Source of the DNA: Rhodocytophaga rosea
GTDB taxonomy: Bacteria; Bacteroidota; Bacteroidia; Cytophagales; 172606-1
NCBI RefSeq assembly: GCF_010119975.1
Contig: NZ_CP048222.1
Span: forward strand, 3,304,501 to 3,368,500
Direction of reading: 5' to 3'
DNA length: 64,000 bases
A model generated the notes under the pieces. The model worked only from the letters and a program-made list of their open reading frames with translations, was not told where the DNA came from and ran no database searches. The first letter of the stretch is position 1. Every line of letters starts with the position of its first letter. This document shows positions 1 through 8,422 of this stretch, in pieces. The position numbers and the translations under genes are program-made.

Positions 1-1209
1 TTCTTTTCGAAAGTCAGCGCGATCAATGCGCTTAGGAATGTATCGTCGGTGAAAGTATTCAAACACACAACTCTCAGGCGTGCATTAGTACTGATTCAAT
101 ATACGTTCACACTGATCTTTATCACAACAACTGCCATCGGCTATGTGCAGTATAAAAACATACTTGCCTTCGACCTGGGATTCAACACGGAAAATATTCT
201 GAACATCCATATGCAGGGCAATAAACCGGAAGTGCTTCTAAAAGAACTAAGCGAGATACCGGAAGTAACCGAATTATCCCGGTCGTTAATTATTACCAGC
301 GTTGGGAACGCCTGGGGCGGCTTTATGAAATACAAAGATTCGGGTGACTCAGCACTGGTCTTGACCAACCACGTCGACGAAAACTACTTGTCTGTGCATG
401 AATACAAGCTTATTGCCGGGGGAAATTTTAAGGCACGGCCCACAACCGCCAAAGGGGTCAGAGAAGTGATTGTTAATGAGCAGGTCTTAAAACAATTTAA
501 CATAGGTAATGGCGACCCTGGGAAGGCAATCGGGGAGGAAATCACATTCAGTAGTTTCGCAATAAATGGACGCAAGATGACCATTGTTGGTGTAATGAAA
601 GACTTCCACTATGGCAAGGTCGACAATCTCGTTGGGCCGGTAGCATTCATGTACTGGACACCGGAAAACAGGGGAATCATTAATGCCAAAATACGAAGCA
701 CTGACATGCCGGCGACCATGGCTAAGATTGAGTCGGTCTGGAAGAAGATCGATCGTGTTCATCCATTTCAGGCTAAATTCTATGACCAGGAAATAGAAGA
801 TGCATATAGCGAAATGTCATCCATGATCAAGATCATCGGCTTTCTTTCATTCCTCACTATTTCTATCGCCTCCATGGGATTGTTCGCCATGGTCGTATTC
901 ACCACTGAGACAAGACTAAAAGAGATTGGCATTCGCAAAGTGATGGGGGCCAGCACCGGCAATCTTATATTCCTATTAAGCCGTGGTTTTCTATGGCTCC
1001 TGTCGATATCAGCACTGATTGCCCTGCCGGTCACTTACTTCTTCTTCAAAAAAATTGTGCTCACCAATTTCCCCTATCATACACCTGTGCAAATCACCGA
1101 GCTATTCGCTGGCTTGCTGGCGGTATTGCTGATCTCATTTATTATGATCGGGTGGCAAACGATGAAGGCGGCGAGAAGTAATCCTGCGAAGGTCCTGAAG
1201 AGCCAATAG
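1..1209 (+). CDS. FtsX-like ABC transporter permease, C-terminal part (5' end outside window)
   Basis: The reading frame is open from base 1, so the GTG at 49 is only the first possible start inside the window and the gene is cut by the left edge. The visible part has one membrane segment near the start, an extracytoplasmic domain of about 220 residues, and the C-terminal FtsX block with three hydrophobic segments. Just after the first of these is the family motif TRLKEIGIRKVMGAS. This matches the second half of the roughly 800-residue MacB_PCD/FtsX permeases common in Bacteroidota. These are membrane subunits of ABC systems that act on envelope substrates without classic transport. The partner ATPase is not in view and the substrate is unknown. 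The gene ends about 115 bases before a degraded regulator gene. Family assignment is firm; the role is not. Confidence 0.85.
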   Translation, partial: FFSKVSAINALRNVSSVKVFKHTTLRRALVLIQYTFTLIFITTTAIGYVQYKNILAFDLGFNTENILNIHMQGNKPEVLLKELSEIPEVTELSRSLIITSVGNAWGGFMKYKDSGDSALVLTNHVDENYLSVHEYKLIAGGNFKARPTTAKGVREVIVNEQVLKQFNIGNGDPGKAIGEEITFSSFAINGRKMTIVGVMKDFHYGKVDNLVGPVAFMYWTPENRGIINAKIRSTDMPATMAKIESVWKKIDRVHPFQAKFYDQEIEDAYSEMSSMIKIIGFLSFLTISIASMGLFAMVVFTTETRLKEIGIRKVMGASTGNLIFLLSRGFLWLLSISALIALPVTYFFFKKIVLTNFPYHTPVQITELFAGLLAVLLISFIMIGWQTMKAARSNPAKVLKSQ

Positions 1210-1571
1210 TTTACTGACTTGCACGTTCGCGCCATCCATTCTGAGCCATTCAGAAGCCAGGAACAGAATAGTAAAAAGAATGAATACTCATTTGCTATTT
1301 TGGGCATCGAGTACTAGGCTGTTATTATTTCGCTTGGTTGCCAAATATGGCTTGGCCATCATAATCCTTATAGGGCAGCATTTTAGTGAGCGATGTTCCC
1401 AGCAGCCTGTATAAAGCGCCAGGCTGTAGTCCTATTTTTATCATCAGATGGTTATGGCCTAGGGAAAGAATGTTGCTTTCCGTTTGCGGACCGGTAAGGG
1501 TGCAGGCTACAGTGTGCGAAACTTTTTTGTATTGATATCTTGGGTAGTTGGTTTATTAAAAGGATAAAATA

Positions 1572-1587
1572 CTGAAGCTGTTTAGGA
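1572..1587 (+). repeat. left terminal inverted repeat of the IS5-family element
   Basis: CTGAAGCTGTTTAGGA. It matches the reverse complement of 2478-2493 at 15 of 16 bases. Confidence 0.8.
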
Positions 1588-1649
1588 TAAATAAAAAGAT
1601 TTCCAAAGAAGTGCGAATTTTGTGTTGCAAAGCATAAAAACACACTCCA

Positions 1650-2483
1650 ATGAAAATCTTAGATAAAGATAGCATAGACAGATATATATTAGCAAATCTT
1701 TCAGTAGGAGAAACAGGCAAAGCATGTAGCAAAGAATTGATGAGAGAAGTGGTAGCATTGATTTTATATCGGTTAAAAACAGGTTGTTAATGGCGAATGC
1801 TGCCTCTACAGCAGTTTTTTACTACAGAAAGCTTAAGCTGGCAAGGCACTTATTATCATTTTAATGAATGGGTCAAAGATGGTTCCTGGAGTAAAGTATG
1901 GATTGCTATTCTGTCTGCTCATAAAGATAAACTGGATTTGTCAAGCATGCAGTTGGACGGCAGTCATACCCCTTGTAAACAAGGTGGAGAGGCAATAGGC
2001 TACCAGGCAAGAAAAAAGACAAAAACCACTAACAGTTTGTTTTTAGCCGATAATCAAGGAAACATGCTAGCCTGTGCTACACCACAAGAAGGTCAGCATC
2101 ATGATTTGTTCAATATTCAAACGCTATTTGAAGAGCTTTGTCAGATGCTTACCAAGGCAGGGATTGATTTGAAAGGTCTATTTTTAAATGCCGATGCAGG
2201 CTTTGACTCAAAGGAACTAAGAAAGATATGTAAGGAAAAACAGATTGAGGCTAACATAGCTCTTAATTCCAGAAATAGTGTATCACAAAGTGAAGAGTAT
2301 GTATACTTTGATGAAGAGCTATATAAATGCAGAACAGTGATTGAACATGCCAATGCCTGGATGGATAGCTTCAAAGCACTGCTAGTCAGGTTTGAAAAGA
2401 AAACCACTACTTGGCTAGCCTTATTACTGTTAGCTTTCTCAGTCCGTTTTTTACGTAAAATCAAGCAAAAATCTAAATCCTAA
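1650..2483 (+). pseudogene. IS5-family transposase with premature stop
   Basis: A DDE transposase read in one frame from ATG 1650 to stop 2483, about 277 codons, the normal length for a small IS5-type enzyme. The N-terminal 46 codons end at TAA (1788-1790) and the frame continues immediately as WRMLPLQQFF. Relatives have KTGCQWR at this place, so the TAA is most simply a CAA (Gln) codon changed by one C-to-T step. Catalytic blocks are visible: DGSHTPCK (first Asp), NADAGFDSKE (second Asp) and a C-terminal EHANAWMDSFKALL region with the Glu. A functional protein would need readthrough. Translation of only the downstream part from ATG 1797 would lack the N-terminal domain. Confidence 0.8.
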
Positions 2484-2493
2484 ACAGCTTCAA
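2478..2493 (-). repeat. right terminal inverted repeat of the IS5-family element
   Basis: TCCTAAACAGCTTCAA, the inverted partner of 1572-1587. It overlaps the last codons of the transposase gene. Confidence 0.8.
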
Positions 2494-2756
2494 TATCATA
2501 TATTCAGGCAGCGGTGGGAACGAAAAAGACAAATTTGTTTGCAAATCATCTGTAACTGTATGGCCTATCATGATGTTATTGACCACATGACCAAGTGCAG
2601 GATGAGGAGCCAAGAATAATTGATAATTGATCATTCTCACAAAGCATTTATGATACTATACTTCTTTGAAACTACGAGAAGGTTATCTATGACGCACAAC
2701 ATGCGTATATTCTAAACTTTAATTACCGAAAATAGCAGAAAAAGTGAAAATGGTTT

Positions 2757-2762
2757 AATGTA
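2757..2762. repeat. target-site duplication of the IS21 element, left copy
   Basis: AATGTA, repeated at 5398-5403 directly beyond the right end. A 6-base duplication is within the usual IS21 range of 4 to 8. Confidence 0.65.
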
Positions 2763-2768
2763 GTGGAG

Positions 2769-2945
2769 AATCCGGAGCATGCTGCCCCCTTTTGAAGCCC
2801 CGGATTCCGGCAAGTAAGTAGCTAAAAAGCTGCAGATTATGTCATTCCGGCAGATATTGACCCCACTTTTGAGCAGCTATAGCTACTAATTCCGGACTCT
2901 ACCAGCCCTTGCAGGAAAGATTCCGGACGATGCTGACCCCCTTCT
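2769..2945 (+). repeat. three terminal direct repeats at the left end of the IS21 element
   Basis: Copies at 2769-2793, 2843-2870 and 2919-2945 share the core CCGG-N7-TG-C/A-CCCC. They are spaced about 75 bases apart and precede istA. The inverted partner at 5370-5393 has the same core. They are likely IstA binding sites. Two shorter ATTCCGG partial copies sit between them, near 2803 and 2889. Confidence 0.7.
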
Positions 2946-3003
2946 GCTCGTAAAAGACTACAGGATTTGGTTCTTTGGTGATCACTTACCAAACAGAGCA
3001 CCG

Positions 3004-4569
3004 ATGGCTGGAAAACCAAAACCTATGAGTCAGATCAAACAACTACTGCTGCTGCATCAGCAAGGTAAAGGCATTAAGTTCATTGCCCGCAGTCTTTCCC
3101 TGAGCAAGAATACGGTCAAGGCGTATCTTGCCAAAACAGCCCTGCTGCCATTAAGCGTGGAGCAACTGCTGTCCCTAGCCGATCCGCTGCTGGAAGCAAA
3201 ATACCATGCCGGTAATCCTGCCTACAAAGACACCCGCTTTGACCACTTCAAAGAAAAGCTCGACTACTTTGCCTCAGAACTCAAGCAGGTAGGTGTCAAC
3301 AGAAGATTGCTGTGGGAAGAGTATAAAAAAGAGTATGCCCAAGGCTACGGCTACTCCCAGTTCTGTTTCCACCTCTCTCAGCAGTTATTGGCCCGTAAAC
3401 CTACCATGGTCCTAACTCACAAAGCGGCTGAAAAACTATTTATCGATTTTGCCGGAAAAAAGCTTTCCTACATTGACAAAGACACCGGCGAAGTGATCTA
3501 TTGTCAAGTGTTTGCGGCTTGTCTGCCTTATTCTGACTACAGCTTTGCCATGGCTGTTCCCAGTCAAAATATAGAAGACTTCCTGTATGCCCTCCGGTGC
3601 TGTTTAGAAGAGATCGGTGGTGTGCCAAAGGTGCTGGTACCGGATAACTTAAAGTCTGCCATTGTGAAAGCCAGTCCCTATGAACCGGATGTTAATCGTG
3701 CCATGGAAGATTTTGCTAATCATTATGGGGCAGTGGTGATTCCGGCCAGAGTGCGTAAACCACAGGACAAGGCCTTGGTAGAAAACGGGGTAAAGCTGAT
3801 CTATAACAGGGTCTATGCTAAACTGCGCCATCAACAGTTCTTTGATCTTTCCTCCCTCAATAAAGCCATCAAGGAGAAAATCCGTGAACATAATCAAACC
3901 AGGATGCAAAAGAAGCCCTACTGCAGACAAGAAAAATTCTTAGCCGATGAAAAACACCTACTTGGGCCACTGCCAGACTATAGTTTTGAACTCAAGTATT
4001 ACCGGGAGTTGAAAGTGGCCCAGAACAACCACATCTACCTGGCTCAGGATAAACATTACTACAGTGTACCCTACACTTACATTGGCTTGCAGGTAAAAGT
4101 GATCTACACCCGCTCGATGGTGCATATCTACAGCAAAGGCGAGCAAATAGCTTTGCATGTGAGAGATTACCGCATGGGCAGCTATACCACTATCAAAGAA
4201 CACCTGTGTTCCCACCATCGGCACTACCTGGAACGTAGCCCGGAATACTACCTGAAAAAAGCCCAAAGTAAATCAGAAGAGTTCTACAAGCTTTTGGAAG
4301 GACTCTTCCAGCAGAAACGCTATCCTGAGCAGCTATACCGCACCTGTGATGGCTTGTTGCGCCTGGCAAGCAGAAGTGATGCAGATAGCTTCCGCAAAGC
4401 ATGTTTGATTGCTATTGAACATGGCAATTACACCTACCGCTTTATGCGCAACCTACTGGAAAACAACATGGTGCATGACCAGGAGCAGATTATAGAACGG
4501 TCCTTGCCGGAACATACTAACATCCGGGGCAAAGAGTATTATACCCAATTTTTATCCACCCTCAACTAA
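3004..4569 (+). CDS. istA: IS21-family transposase IstA
   Basis: A 521-residue DDE transposase that performs strand cleavage and transfer for the IS21 element. The N-terminal residues 8-45 form a helix-turn-helix (GIKFIARSLSLSKNTVKAYL). The integrase core carries the triad D148 (FIDFAG), D214 (VPDNLKSA) and E260 (ALVENGVK), with correct IS21 spacing. A C-terminal segment of about 200 residues includes the YYSVPYTYIG block. Length and motifs are complete. The product acts with IstB, whose gene starts 23 bases downstream. Confidence 0.95.
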   Translation: MAGKPKPMSQIKQLLLLHQQGKGIKFIARSLSLSKNTVKAYLAKTALLPLSVEQLLSLADPLLEAKYHAGNPAYKDTRFDHFKEKLDYFASELKQVGVNRRLLWEEYKKEYAQGYGYSQFCFHLSQQLLARKPTMVLTHKAAEKLFIDFAGKKLSYIDKDTGEVIYCQVFAACLPYSDYSFAMAVPSQNIEDFLYALRCCLEEIGGVPKVLVPDNLKSAIVKASPYEPDVNRAMEDFANHYGAVVIPARVRKPQDKALVENGVKLIYNRVYAKLRHQQFFDLSSLNKAIKEKIREHNQTRMQKKPYCRQEKFLADEKHLLGPLPDYSFELKYYRELKVAQNNHIYLAQDKHYYSVPYTYIGLQVKVIYTRSMVHIYSKGEQIALHVRDYRMGSYTTIKEHLCSHHRHYLERSPEYYLKKAQSKSEEFYKLLEGLFQQKRYPEQLYRTCDGLLRLASRSDADSFRKACLIAIEHGNYTYRFMRNLLENNMVHDQEQIIERSLPEHTNIRGKEYYTQFLSTLN

Positions 4570-4592
4570 TCTACTCCTAACTAACAAAACAG

Positions 4593-5312
4593 ATGATGCA
4601 AATCCAATCCCAACTCAGTCAGTTGCAACTCCACGGAATGAGTCGCAGCTGGCAGGCACTGCTAGAGACAAGAAAATGCCATGAACTCTCCTTGAGCGAG
4701 GGACTCGAACTACTGCTGCAGGCAGAAGAAAATGAGCGAAAGGAACGAAAGTTCCGCCGCTTGCAGCGCAATGCTTTTTTCCGCTACCAGGCTTCTATAG
4801 AAGAATTGCAGCCGGGTAGCGCACGTGGCTTAGATAAATCCCTGCTCAACGGGCTGGCCACAGGAGAGTACTTAATCAAAGGGGAGTCCATCCTGATTAG
4901 CGGTGCTACTGGAGCAGGCAAAAGTTTTTTAGCTTCTGCTTTAGGACACCAGGCCTGTGCACAGGGATATTCAGTAGCTTATTTTAATGTAGCTAAACTG
5001 CTGCTGAAAACAAAGATGGCCCGGGTAGATGGCAGCTTAATCAAGTTCTTTGAGAAGCTATCCAAAACCCGCTTACTGATTTTGGATGACTTTGGCTTAA
5101 CCCCTTTAGAAGCAGGACAGCGATTAGACCTGATGGAGATGATCGAAGACCGCCATGCCCGTGCCTCTACCATTATTGCTTCTCAACTACCGGTCAGCAG
5201 CTGGTATGAAGTAATTGGGGAAGCAACTATTGCCGATGCCATCCTCGACCGGCTGCTGCATACCTCTTACCGAATAGAGTTGAAAGGTGAAAGTTTAAGA
5301 AAAAAACACTAA
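4593..5312 (+). CDS. istB: IS21-family helper ATPase IstB
   Basis: A 239-residue AAA+ ATPase of the DnaC/IstB type. It helps IstA assemble the transposition complex and choose targets. Walker A is GATGAGKS (residues 104-111), Walker B is LLILDD (161-166), and the C-terminal GESLRK tail is typical. Either of two adjacent ATG codons (4593 or 4596) could start translation. The gene follows istA closely and is presumably co-transcribed. No damage is visible, so this copy may be active. Confidence 0.95.
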   Translation: MMQIQSQLSQLQLHGMSRSWQALLETRKCHELSLSEGLELLLQAEENERKERKFRRLQRNAFFRYQASIEELQPGSARGLDKSLLNGLATGEYLIKGESILISGATGAGKSFLASALGHQACAQGYSVAYFNVAKLLLKTKMARVDGSLIKFFEKLSKTRLLILDDFGLTPLEAGQRLDLMEMIEDRHARASTIIASQLPVSSWYEVIGEATIADAILDRLLHTSYRIELKGESLRKKH

Positions 5313-5369
5313 CATTGTCAGACCATCGGGTTCTTTGAACCACTTCCTTTTTGGTGTGTCAGTATCGCC

Positions 5370-5393
5370 AAAGGGGGTCAACATCACCGGAAT
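5370..5393 (-). repeat. right terminal repeat of the IS21 element
   Basis: Inverted copy of the left-end repeats. On the minus strand it reads ATTCCGGTGATGTTGACCCC, followed by CTTT. It defines the right end of the element. Confidence 0.75.
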
Positions 5394-5572
5394 ATCCAAT
5401 GTATTAAAGAATGAAAGATTTGTGTCAATAAAAATATTACAGGATTTATAGGCCTATAAGTTAATGATTATGAGTATTTAGGACGATTTTCTGATCTGCT
5501 CCCCAATTAATGGAAAAAGTAATCTTTTCACATATATTTACTTGAATGGCTACTTTTCAATTCTTTTAATCT

Positions 5573-6436
5573 ATGCAATACATTGGATCATTCCTTAATC
5601 TTTATAAACAAAACAACAGACTTCCTATTCTTCTTATCTCCCCCACTTTTGGCCATTTTTCCCCCGAAATAATCGATCTATATGGCGGCCTTACCCACCG
5701 TAAACCTCATTATTTTCTGCTCTTTATGATAGAAGGCCTCACCCGGCACGGCGTCGATCTCCAGCAATACGAAATAAAAGATAACGAACTTCTCCTCATT
5801 TTCCCAAACCAAATCCACCAATTACCATCTACAAAACAAGGCACTGACTATTTCAAACTTGGTTTTGATGAAATCTGTCTTTCCCTCTTACCAAAACAAT
5901 ATACCTTCCTAACTAATCCTTTCAACAAGCAAAAAATTGGCTTCACTCCATCTGCTGCTTTAAGGTTAAAATCCATCTTCGGAATACTACGCGACTTATT
6001 AAGCGAAATGGACACTAATCCAGAACTCATTCTCGCGCACCTCAATAGCCTGTTCACAGAAATCAACGCAGCTTATTTCTCTACTGACAAAAATCCCACA
6101 GACGACAAGCTATCCAAATATATCGGTTTCAAGCTCTTTGTAGAAAATAATCTTACCGATCACACAACAATTAAAGATATCGCCCAAAAACTCGCTCTCA
6201 ATACGAATAGTTTATACAACCTTGTAAAACACTACTCTGGTCTTTCTCCCAAGGAATTCATCACCAACCGGCTGTTACTAGAAGCAAAACGCCGGCTCTA
6301 TTATTCAGAAAGTTCTTCAATCAAGGAACTGGCCTACGACCTCGGTTTCAACGATCCGGAATACTTCTCTCGTTTGTTTAAAAAAGTAACTGGCCAAACA
6401 ATAGCCACGTTCATTCAGGATTTGTCAGGGAACTAA
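5573..6436 (+). CDS. AraC-family transcriptional regulator
   Basis: A 287-residue regulator. The N-terminal ~160 residues resemble a cupin-type ligand-binding domain (HYFLLFMIEG, then LLLIFPNQIHQLP). The C-terminal ~100 residues form the double helix-turn-helix HTH_18 domain: TIKDIAQKLALNTNSLYNLVKH, then SIKELAYDLGFNDPEYFSRLFKKVTG. The second stretch is the AraC signature. The gene lies 66 bases upstream of an aldo/keto reductase gene in the same direction, a common regulator-target arrangement, so it probably controls that gene. The inducer is unknown. Confidence 0.92.
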   Translation: MQYIGSFLNLYKQNNRLPILLISPTFGHFSPEIIDLYGGLTHRKPHYFLLFMIEGLTRHGVDLQQYEIKDNELLLIFPNQIHQLPSTKQGTDYFKLGFDEICLSLLPKQYTFLTNPFNKQKIGFTPSAALRLKSIFGILRDLLSEMDTNPELILAHLNSLFTEINAAYFSTDKNPTDDKLSKYIGFKLFVENNLTDHTTIKDIAQKLALNTNSLYNLVKHYSGLSPKEFITNRLLLEAKRRLYYSESSSIKELAYDLGFNDPEYFSRLFKKVTGQTIATFIQDLSGN

Positions 6437-6502
6437 TACGTTTTGTCCGGCTCCTTCTCTCATATAATCTGGATCTTTGTTCAACTAAAAATAACTAAGA
6501 TT

Positions 6503-7492
6503 ATGAACAGAAAACTAGGAACAAATGGTCCCCTTGTATCAGCAGTAGGTTTAGGATGTATGGGCATGTCTGGTGCCTACGGACAATCAGATGAGAAAGA
6601 ATCTATTGCTACTATCGAAAGAGCTCTTGAACTCGGACACAACTTTCTGGATACGGCCGATTACTATGCATTAGGCCACAACGAAGAACTAATTTCCAAA
6701 GCCATTACCGGCAAACGAGAGAAAGCCTTTCTTTCTGTTAAAACCGGTCAGTTAGTTGCTCCTGGACCTAATGGAGCTATGGGGCCGGGATCGGTAAGCG
6801 GCCACCCTGATTACCTTCGAAACGCCGTGTTTTACAGTCTTCGCCGGCTTAAAACAGATTATATTGATCTTTACACCCAGGCGCGTGTAGATCCAAATAT
6901 CCCTATCGAAGAAACAATCGGGGCATTATCTGAATTAGTCCAAAAAGGTGTGATTCGTTACATAGGCCTTTCTGAAGCTTCAGCAGAATCAATTCGTAAA
7001 GCTGCCTGTGTACATCCCATTACTGCACTCCAGATTGAGTACTCACTCTGGAGTCGTGACATTGAAGCTGAAGTTCTGCCAACCATCCGCGAATTGGGTA
7101 TCGGTTTGGTTGCCTATGCCCCTTTAAGCCGGGGTTTTCTAAGCGGTGAAATCAGAACGCCCGAAGATCTCAAAGACAGCCGTATACATATGCCACGTTA
7201 CCAGGGTGAGAACTTCTATAAGAACCTTGAACTCGTAAGGAAGATCAAAGTATTGGCGGCTGAAAAAGGGTGTACAGCATCTCAGCTAGCGATTGCCTGG
7301 ATACTTGCCCAGGGTGATGATATTATTACCATACCCGGTACCAAACGTGTCAAATACTTGGAGGATAACATTGCATCGGAAAATATACAACTCACTAAGG
7401 AAGATTTAAAGAGCATCGCATCGATCATGCCAGCGGCAATTGTTTCAGGAGCCCGCTACCCCGAAAGGTTTTTAAGCGCCTTAAATCGATAA
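6503..7492 (+). CDS. aldo/keto reductase
   Basis: A 329-residue (beta/alpha)8-barrel NAD(P)H-dependent oxidoreductase of the AKR superfamily. The ATG at 6503 ([10 protein letters not shown]) is the family's usual N terminus; an upstream in-frame TTG at 6443 only adds a 20-residue unrelated leader. Recognisable blocks are [30 protein letters not shown] (Asp and Tyr of the active site), SVKTG (Lys) and [10 protein letters not shown]. The C-terminal cofactor loop is [13 protein letters not shown]. At the place where many relatives have LYYQHRVDP, this protein has LYTQARVDP, so the catalytic His of the tetrad is Ala. Subfamilies lacking this His exist as far as I recall. Substrate unknown. Confidence 0.92.
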   Translation: MNRKLGTNGPLVSAVGLGCMGMSGAYGQSDEKESIATIERALELGHNFLDTADYYALGHNEELISKAITGKREKAFLSVKTGQLVAPGPNGAMGPGSVSGHPDYLRNAVFYSLRRLKTDYIDLYTQARVDPNIPIEETIGALSELVQKGVIRYIGLSEASAESIRKAACVHPITALQIEYSLWSRDIEAEVLPTIRELGIGLVAYAPLSRGFLSGEIRTPEDLKDSRIHMPRYQGENFYKNLELVRKIKVLAAEKGCTASQLAIAWILAQGDDIITIPGTKRVKYLEDNIASENIQLTKEDLKSIASIMPAAIVSGARYPERFLSALNR

Positions 7493-7505
7493 ATAATTAT
7501 TAATC

Positions 7506-7544
7506 GGGCAGACCCAAAGTAAAATAGTGCTTTTAGGTCTGCCC
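7506..7544 (+). terminator. hairpin terminator after the aldo/keto reductase gene
   Basis: Perfect 9-bp stem GGGCAGACC / GGTCTGCCC (7506-7514 and 7536-7544), starting 14 bases after the stop codon. There is no clear T-run after it, but position and stem strength suit a transcription end. Confidence 0.6.
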
Positions 7545-7905
7545 AACAGGTTTTAGCATGCTACTAAAACCATTATAAAAAGCAAGCATCCGATGAGGTA
7601 TATTTATTTCACCGATGTATATAATAGTTATAAGTTTGTTCCTAAGAGTGAGGATATAATTTACTCAGTAAACTTTATTCTTGATACATTGGGTCATTTT
7701 ATTACAATTATGGTTGTTTTGTAGTAGGGTAGGAATTCTGATGAGTCGAAGCGTATTGGTAATAAAACTCCATAGCCAATTAATGGCTAGTTGTATATAA
7801 TTCTGAGAACCCGCCAAGGGGATAATGTGACTGAATAACCAAACCAACCGGGTGACAAAATCTTAAAATATCTTCTAGTAAATCCACAACATCTCAATAC
7901 TTTGG

Positions 7906-7957
7906 AAAAAAGCCATATTTCTTTTATTAAAGTATATAAAAGAAATATGGCTTTTTT
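7906..7957. terminator. perfect 22-bp hairpin, bidirectional terminator-like
   Basis: Arms 7906-7927 and 7936-7957 are exact inverted copies with an 8-base loop. The A6 and T6 runs at the outer ends give a U-tract in both directions. It overlaps the last codons of the minus-strand gene remnant. Confidence 0.6.
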
Positions 7958-8223
7958 ATAAGCCAATCAAAAGTGTGGGGTAATTCCTTGTCTCGTGAAT
8001 GGCTATCTGGGCAATTTGAGGATGCCACTAGAAAAAGCTTGTCAAAATGTTTAAAACGTTGCTCTCTAATGGCAAAAATGTTACCATAGCCTGTTGCCCG
8101 TTTTATTTCATCTATCATTATTGGTCTGCTTCCGGCAATAACTTCGTAAGGCAATCCATTTAATCTCTGGCCAGTATTCCTAAAATCCAGATGAGGATAG
8201 TCTTTTCTATTTGTATGAAAAAC
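7927..8223 (-). pseudogene. gene remnant, conserved-looking protein fragment of unknown family
   Basis: About 98 codons are open on the minus strand from 8223, where a stop precedes them, down to the stop at 7927. The sequence has the composition of a real globular protein: HLDFRNTGQRLNG, then EVIAGSRPIMIDEIKRATG, IFAIREQRFKHFDKLFLV and HTFDWLIKKPYF. The only Met start (8154) leaves out the well-formed HLDFRNTGQRLNG part. It therefore looks like an internal or terminal piece of a longer gene. I do not recognise the family. The final codons lie inside the perfect hairpin. Confidence 0.4.
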
Positions 8224-8379
8224 CTACCAGCCATCTCCAAATCCCTAGGAGCGCCTGTGGTAATGATTAATATAAGCTATTATGTTACAAGAGGAATCTT
8301 TGATCCCTCTCACTAGATAACTGCTAACCAAGAGCTATAAATTTTAACTATTTATCTGCAAAAAGTATAATATAATTTA

Positions 8380-8422
8380 TAACTCAATTAATCTATACTA
8401 ATTCTATAGATTAATTGAGTTA
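8380..8422. repeat. perfect 18-bp AT-rich inverted repeat
   Basis: Arms 8380-8397 and 8405-8422 (TAACTCAATTAATCTATA and its exact complement) with a 7-base loop. There is no flanking T-run. It could be a regulator site, a cruciform or the relic of a small element. Confidence 0.6.

Larger units (their letters stand above)
1572..2493 (+). mobile_element. IS5-family (IS427-like) insertion sequence
   Basis: An element of 922 bases bounded by near-perfect 16-base inverted repeats (1572-1587 and 2478-2493, one mismatch at the outermost base). It carries one DDE transposase gene. The interrupted AraC-type gene allows the target to be rebuilt: the flanks rejoin if TA at 1570-1571 and 2494-2495 is a 2-base duplication. 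A TA duplication is what the IS427 subgroup of IS5 produces. The transposase has an in-frame stop, so this copy probably cannot move by itself. Confidence 0.8.
1325..2634 (-). pseudogene. AraC-family regulator N-terminal domain, broken by an IS element and a frameshift
   Basis: Reading the minus strand from an ATG at 2634 gives about 47 codons (MINYQLFLAPHPALGH..., then FPPLPEYMI) before the inserted IS element at 1572-2493. The same protein resumes on the far side with FYPFNKPTTQDINTKK. One base then appears lost from an A-run near 1525: restoring one A puts the frame back into VACTLTGPQTES..., LQPGALYRLLG and on to a stop at 1325-1327. The LTGPQT and LQPGALYRLLG motifs and overall order match the N-terminal sensory domain of Bacteroidota AraC regulators (DUF6597 type). 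The C-terminal HTH_18 DNA-binding domain is missing, so the gene is dead in three ways. A second IS (IS21) lies about 120 bases upstream of the start. The assignment rests on motif recognition, not a search. Confidence 0.72.
2763..5397 (+). mobile_element. IS21-family insertion sequence with istA and istB
   Basis: A complete-looking element of about 2.6 kb with istA and istB in the usual order. The ends carry related sequences of the form ATTCCGG-N3-ATG-N-TGACCCCC: three copies in direct order on the left (about 2769, 2843 and 2919) and one inverted copy on the right (5370-5393). Several transposase-binding repeats near the ends are typical of IS21. The flanks show AATGTA at 2757-2762 and again at 5398-5403, which fits a 6-base target duplication. 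The exact outer base is uncertain by one or two positions. Confidence 0.85.

Noticed and set aside
5446-5459. 14-base palindrome TTATAGGCCTATAA upstream of the AraC gene
   Set aside because: Perfect but short, about 115 bases before the start and without a promoter box beside it; too weak to call an operator.
6443-6502. In-frame TTG extension of the aldo/keto reductase
   Set aside because: The added 20 residues are unlike the family, and ATG 6503 gives the standard MNRKLGTNG start.
7665-7847. 60-codon minus-strand frame in the gene-poor stretch
   Set aside because: Low-complexity, Asn/Leu-rich translation, no family and no promoter; the other frames are stop-ridden too.
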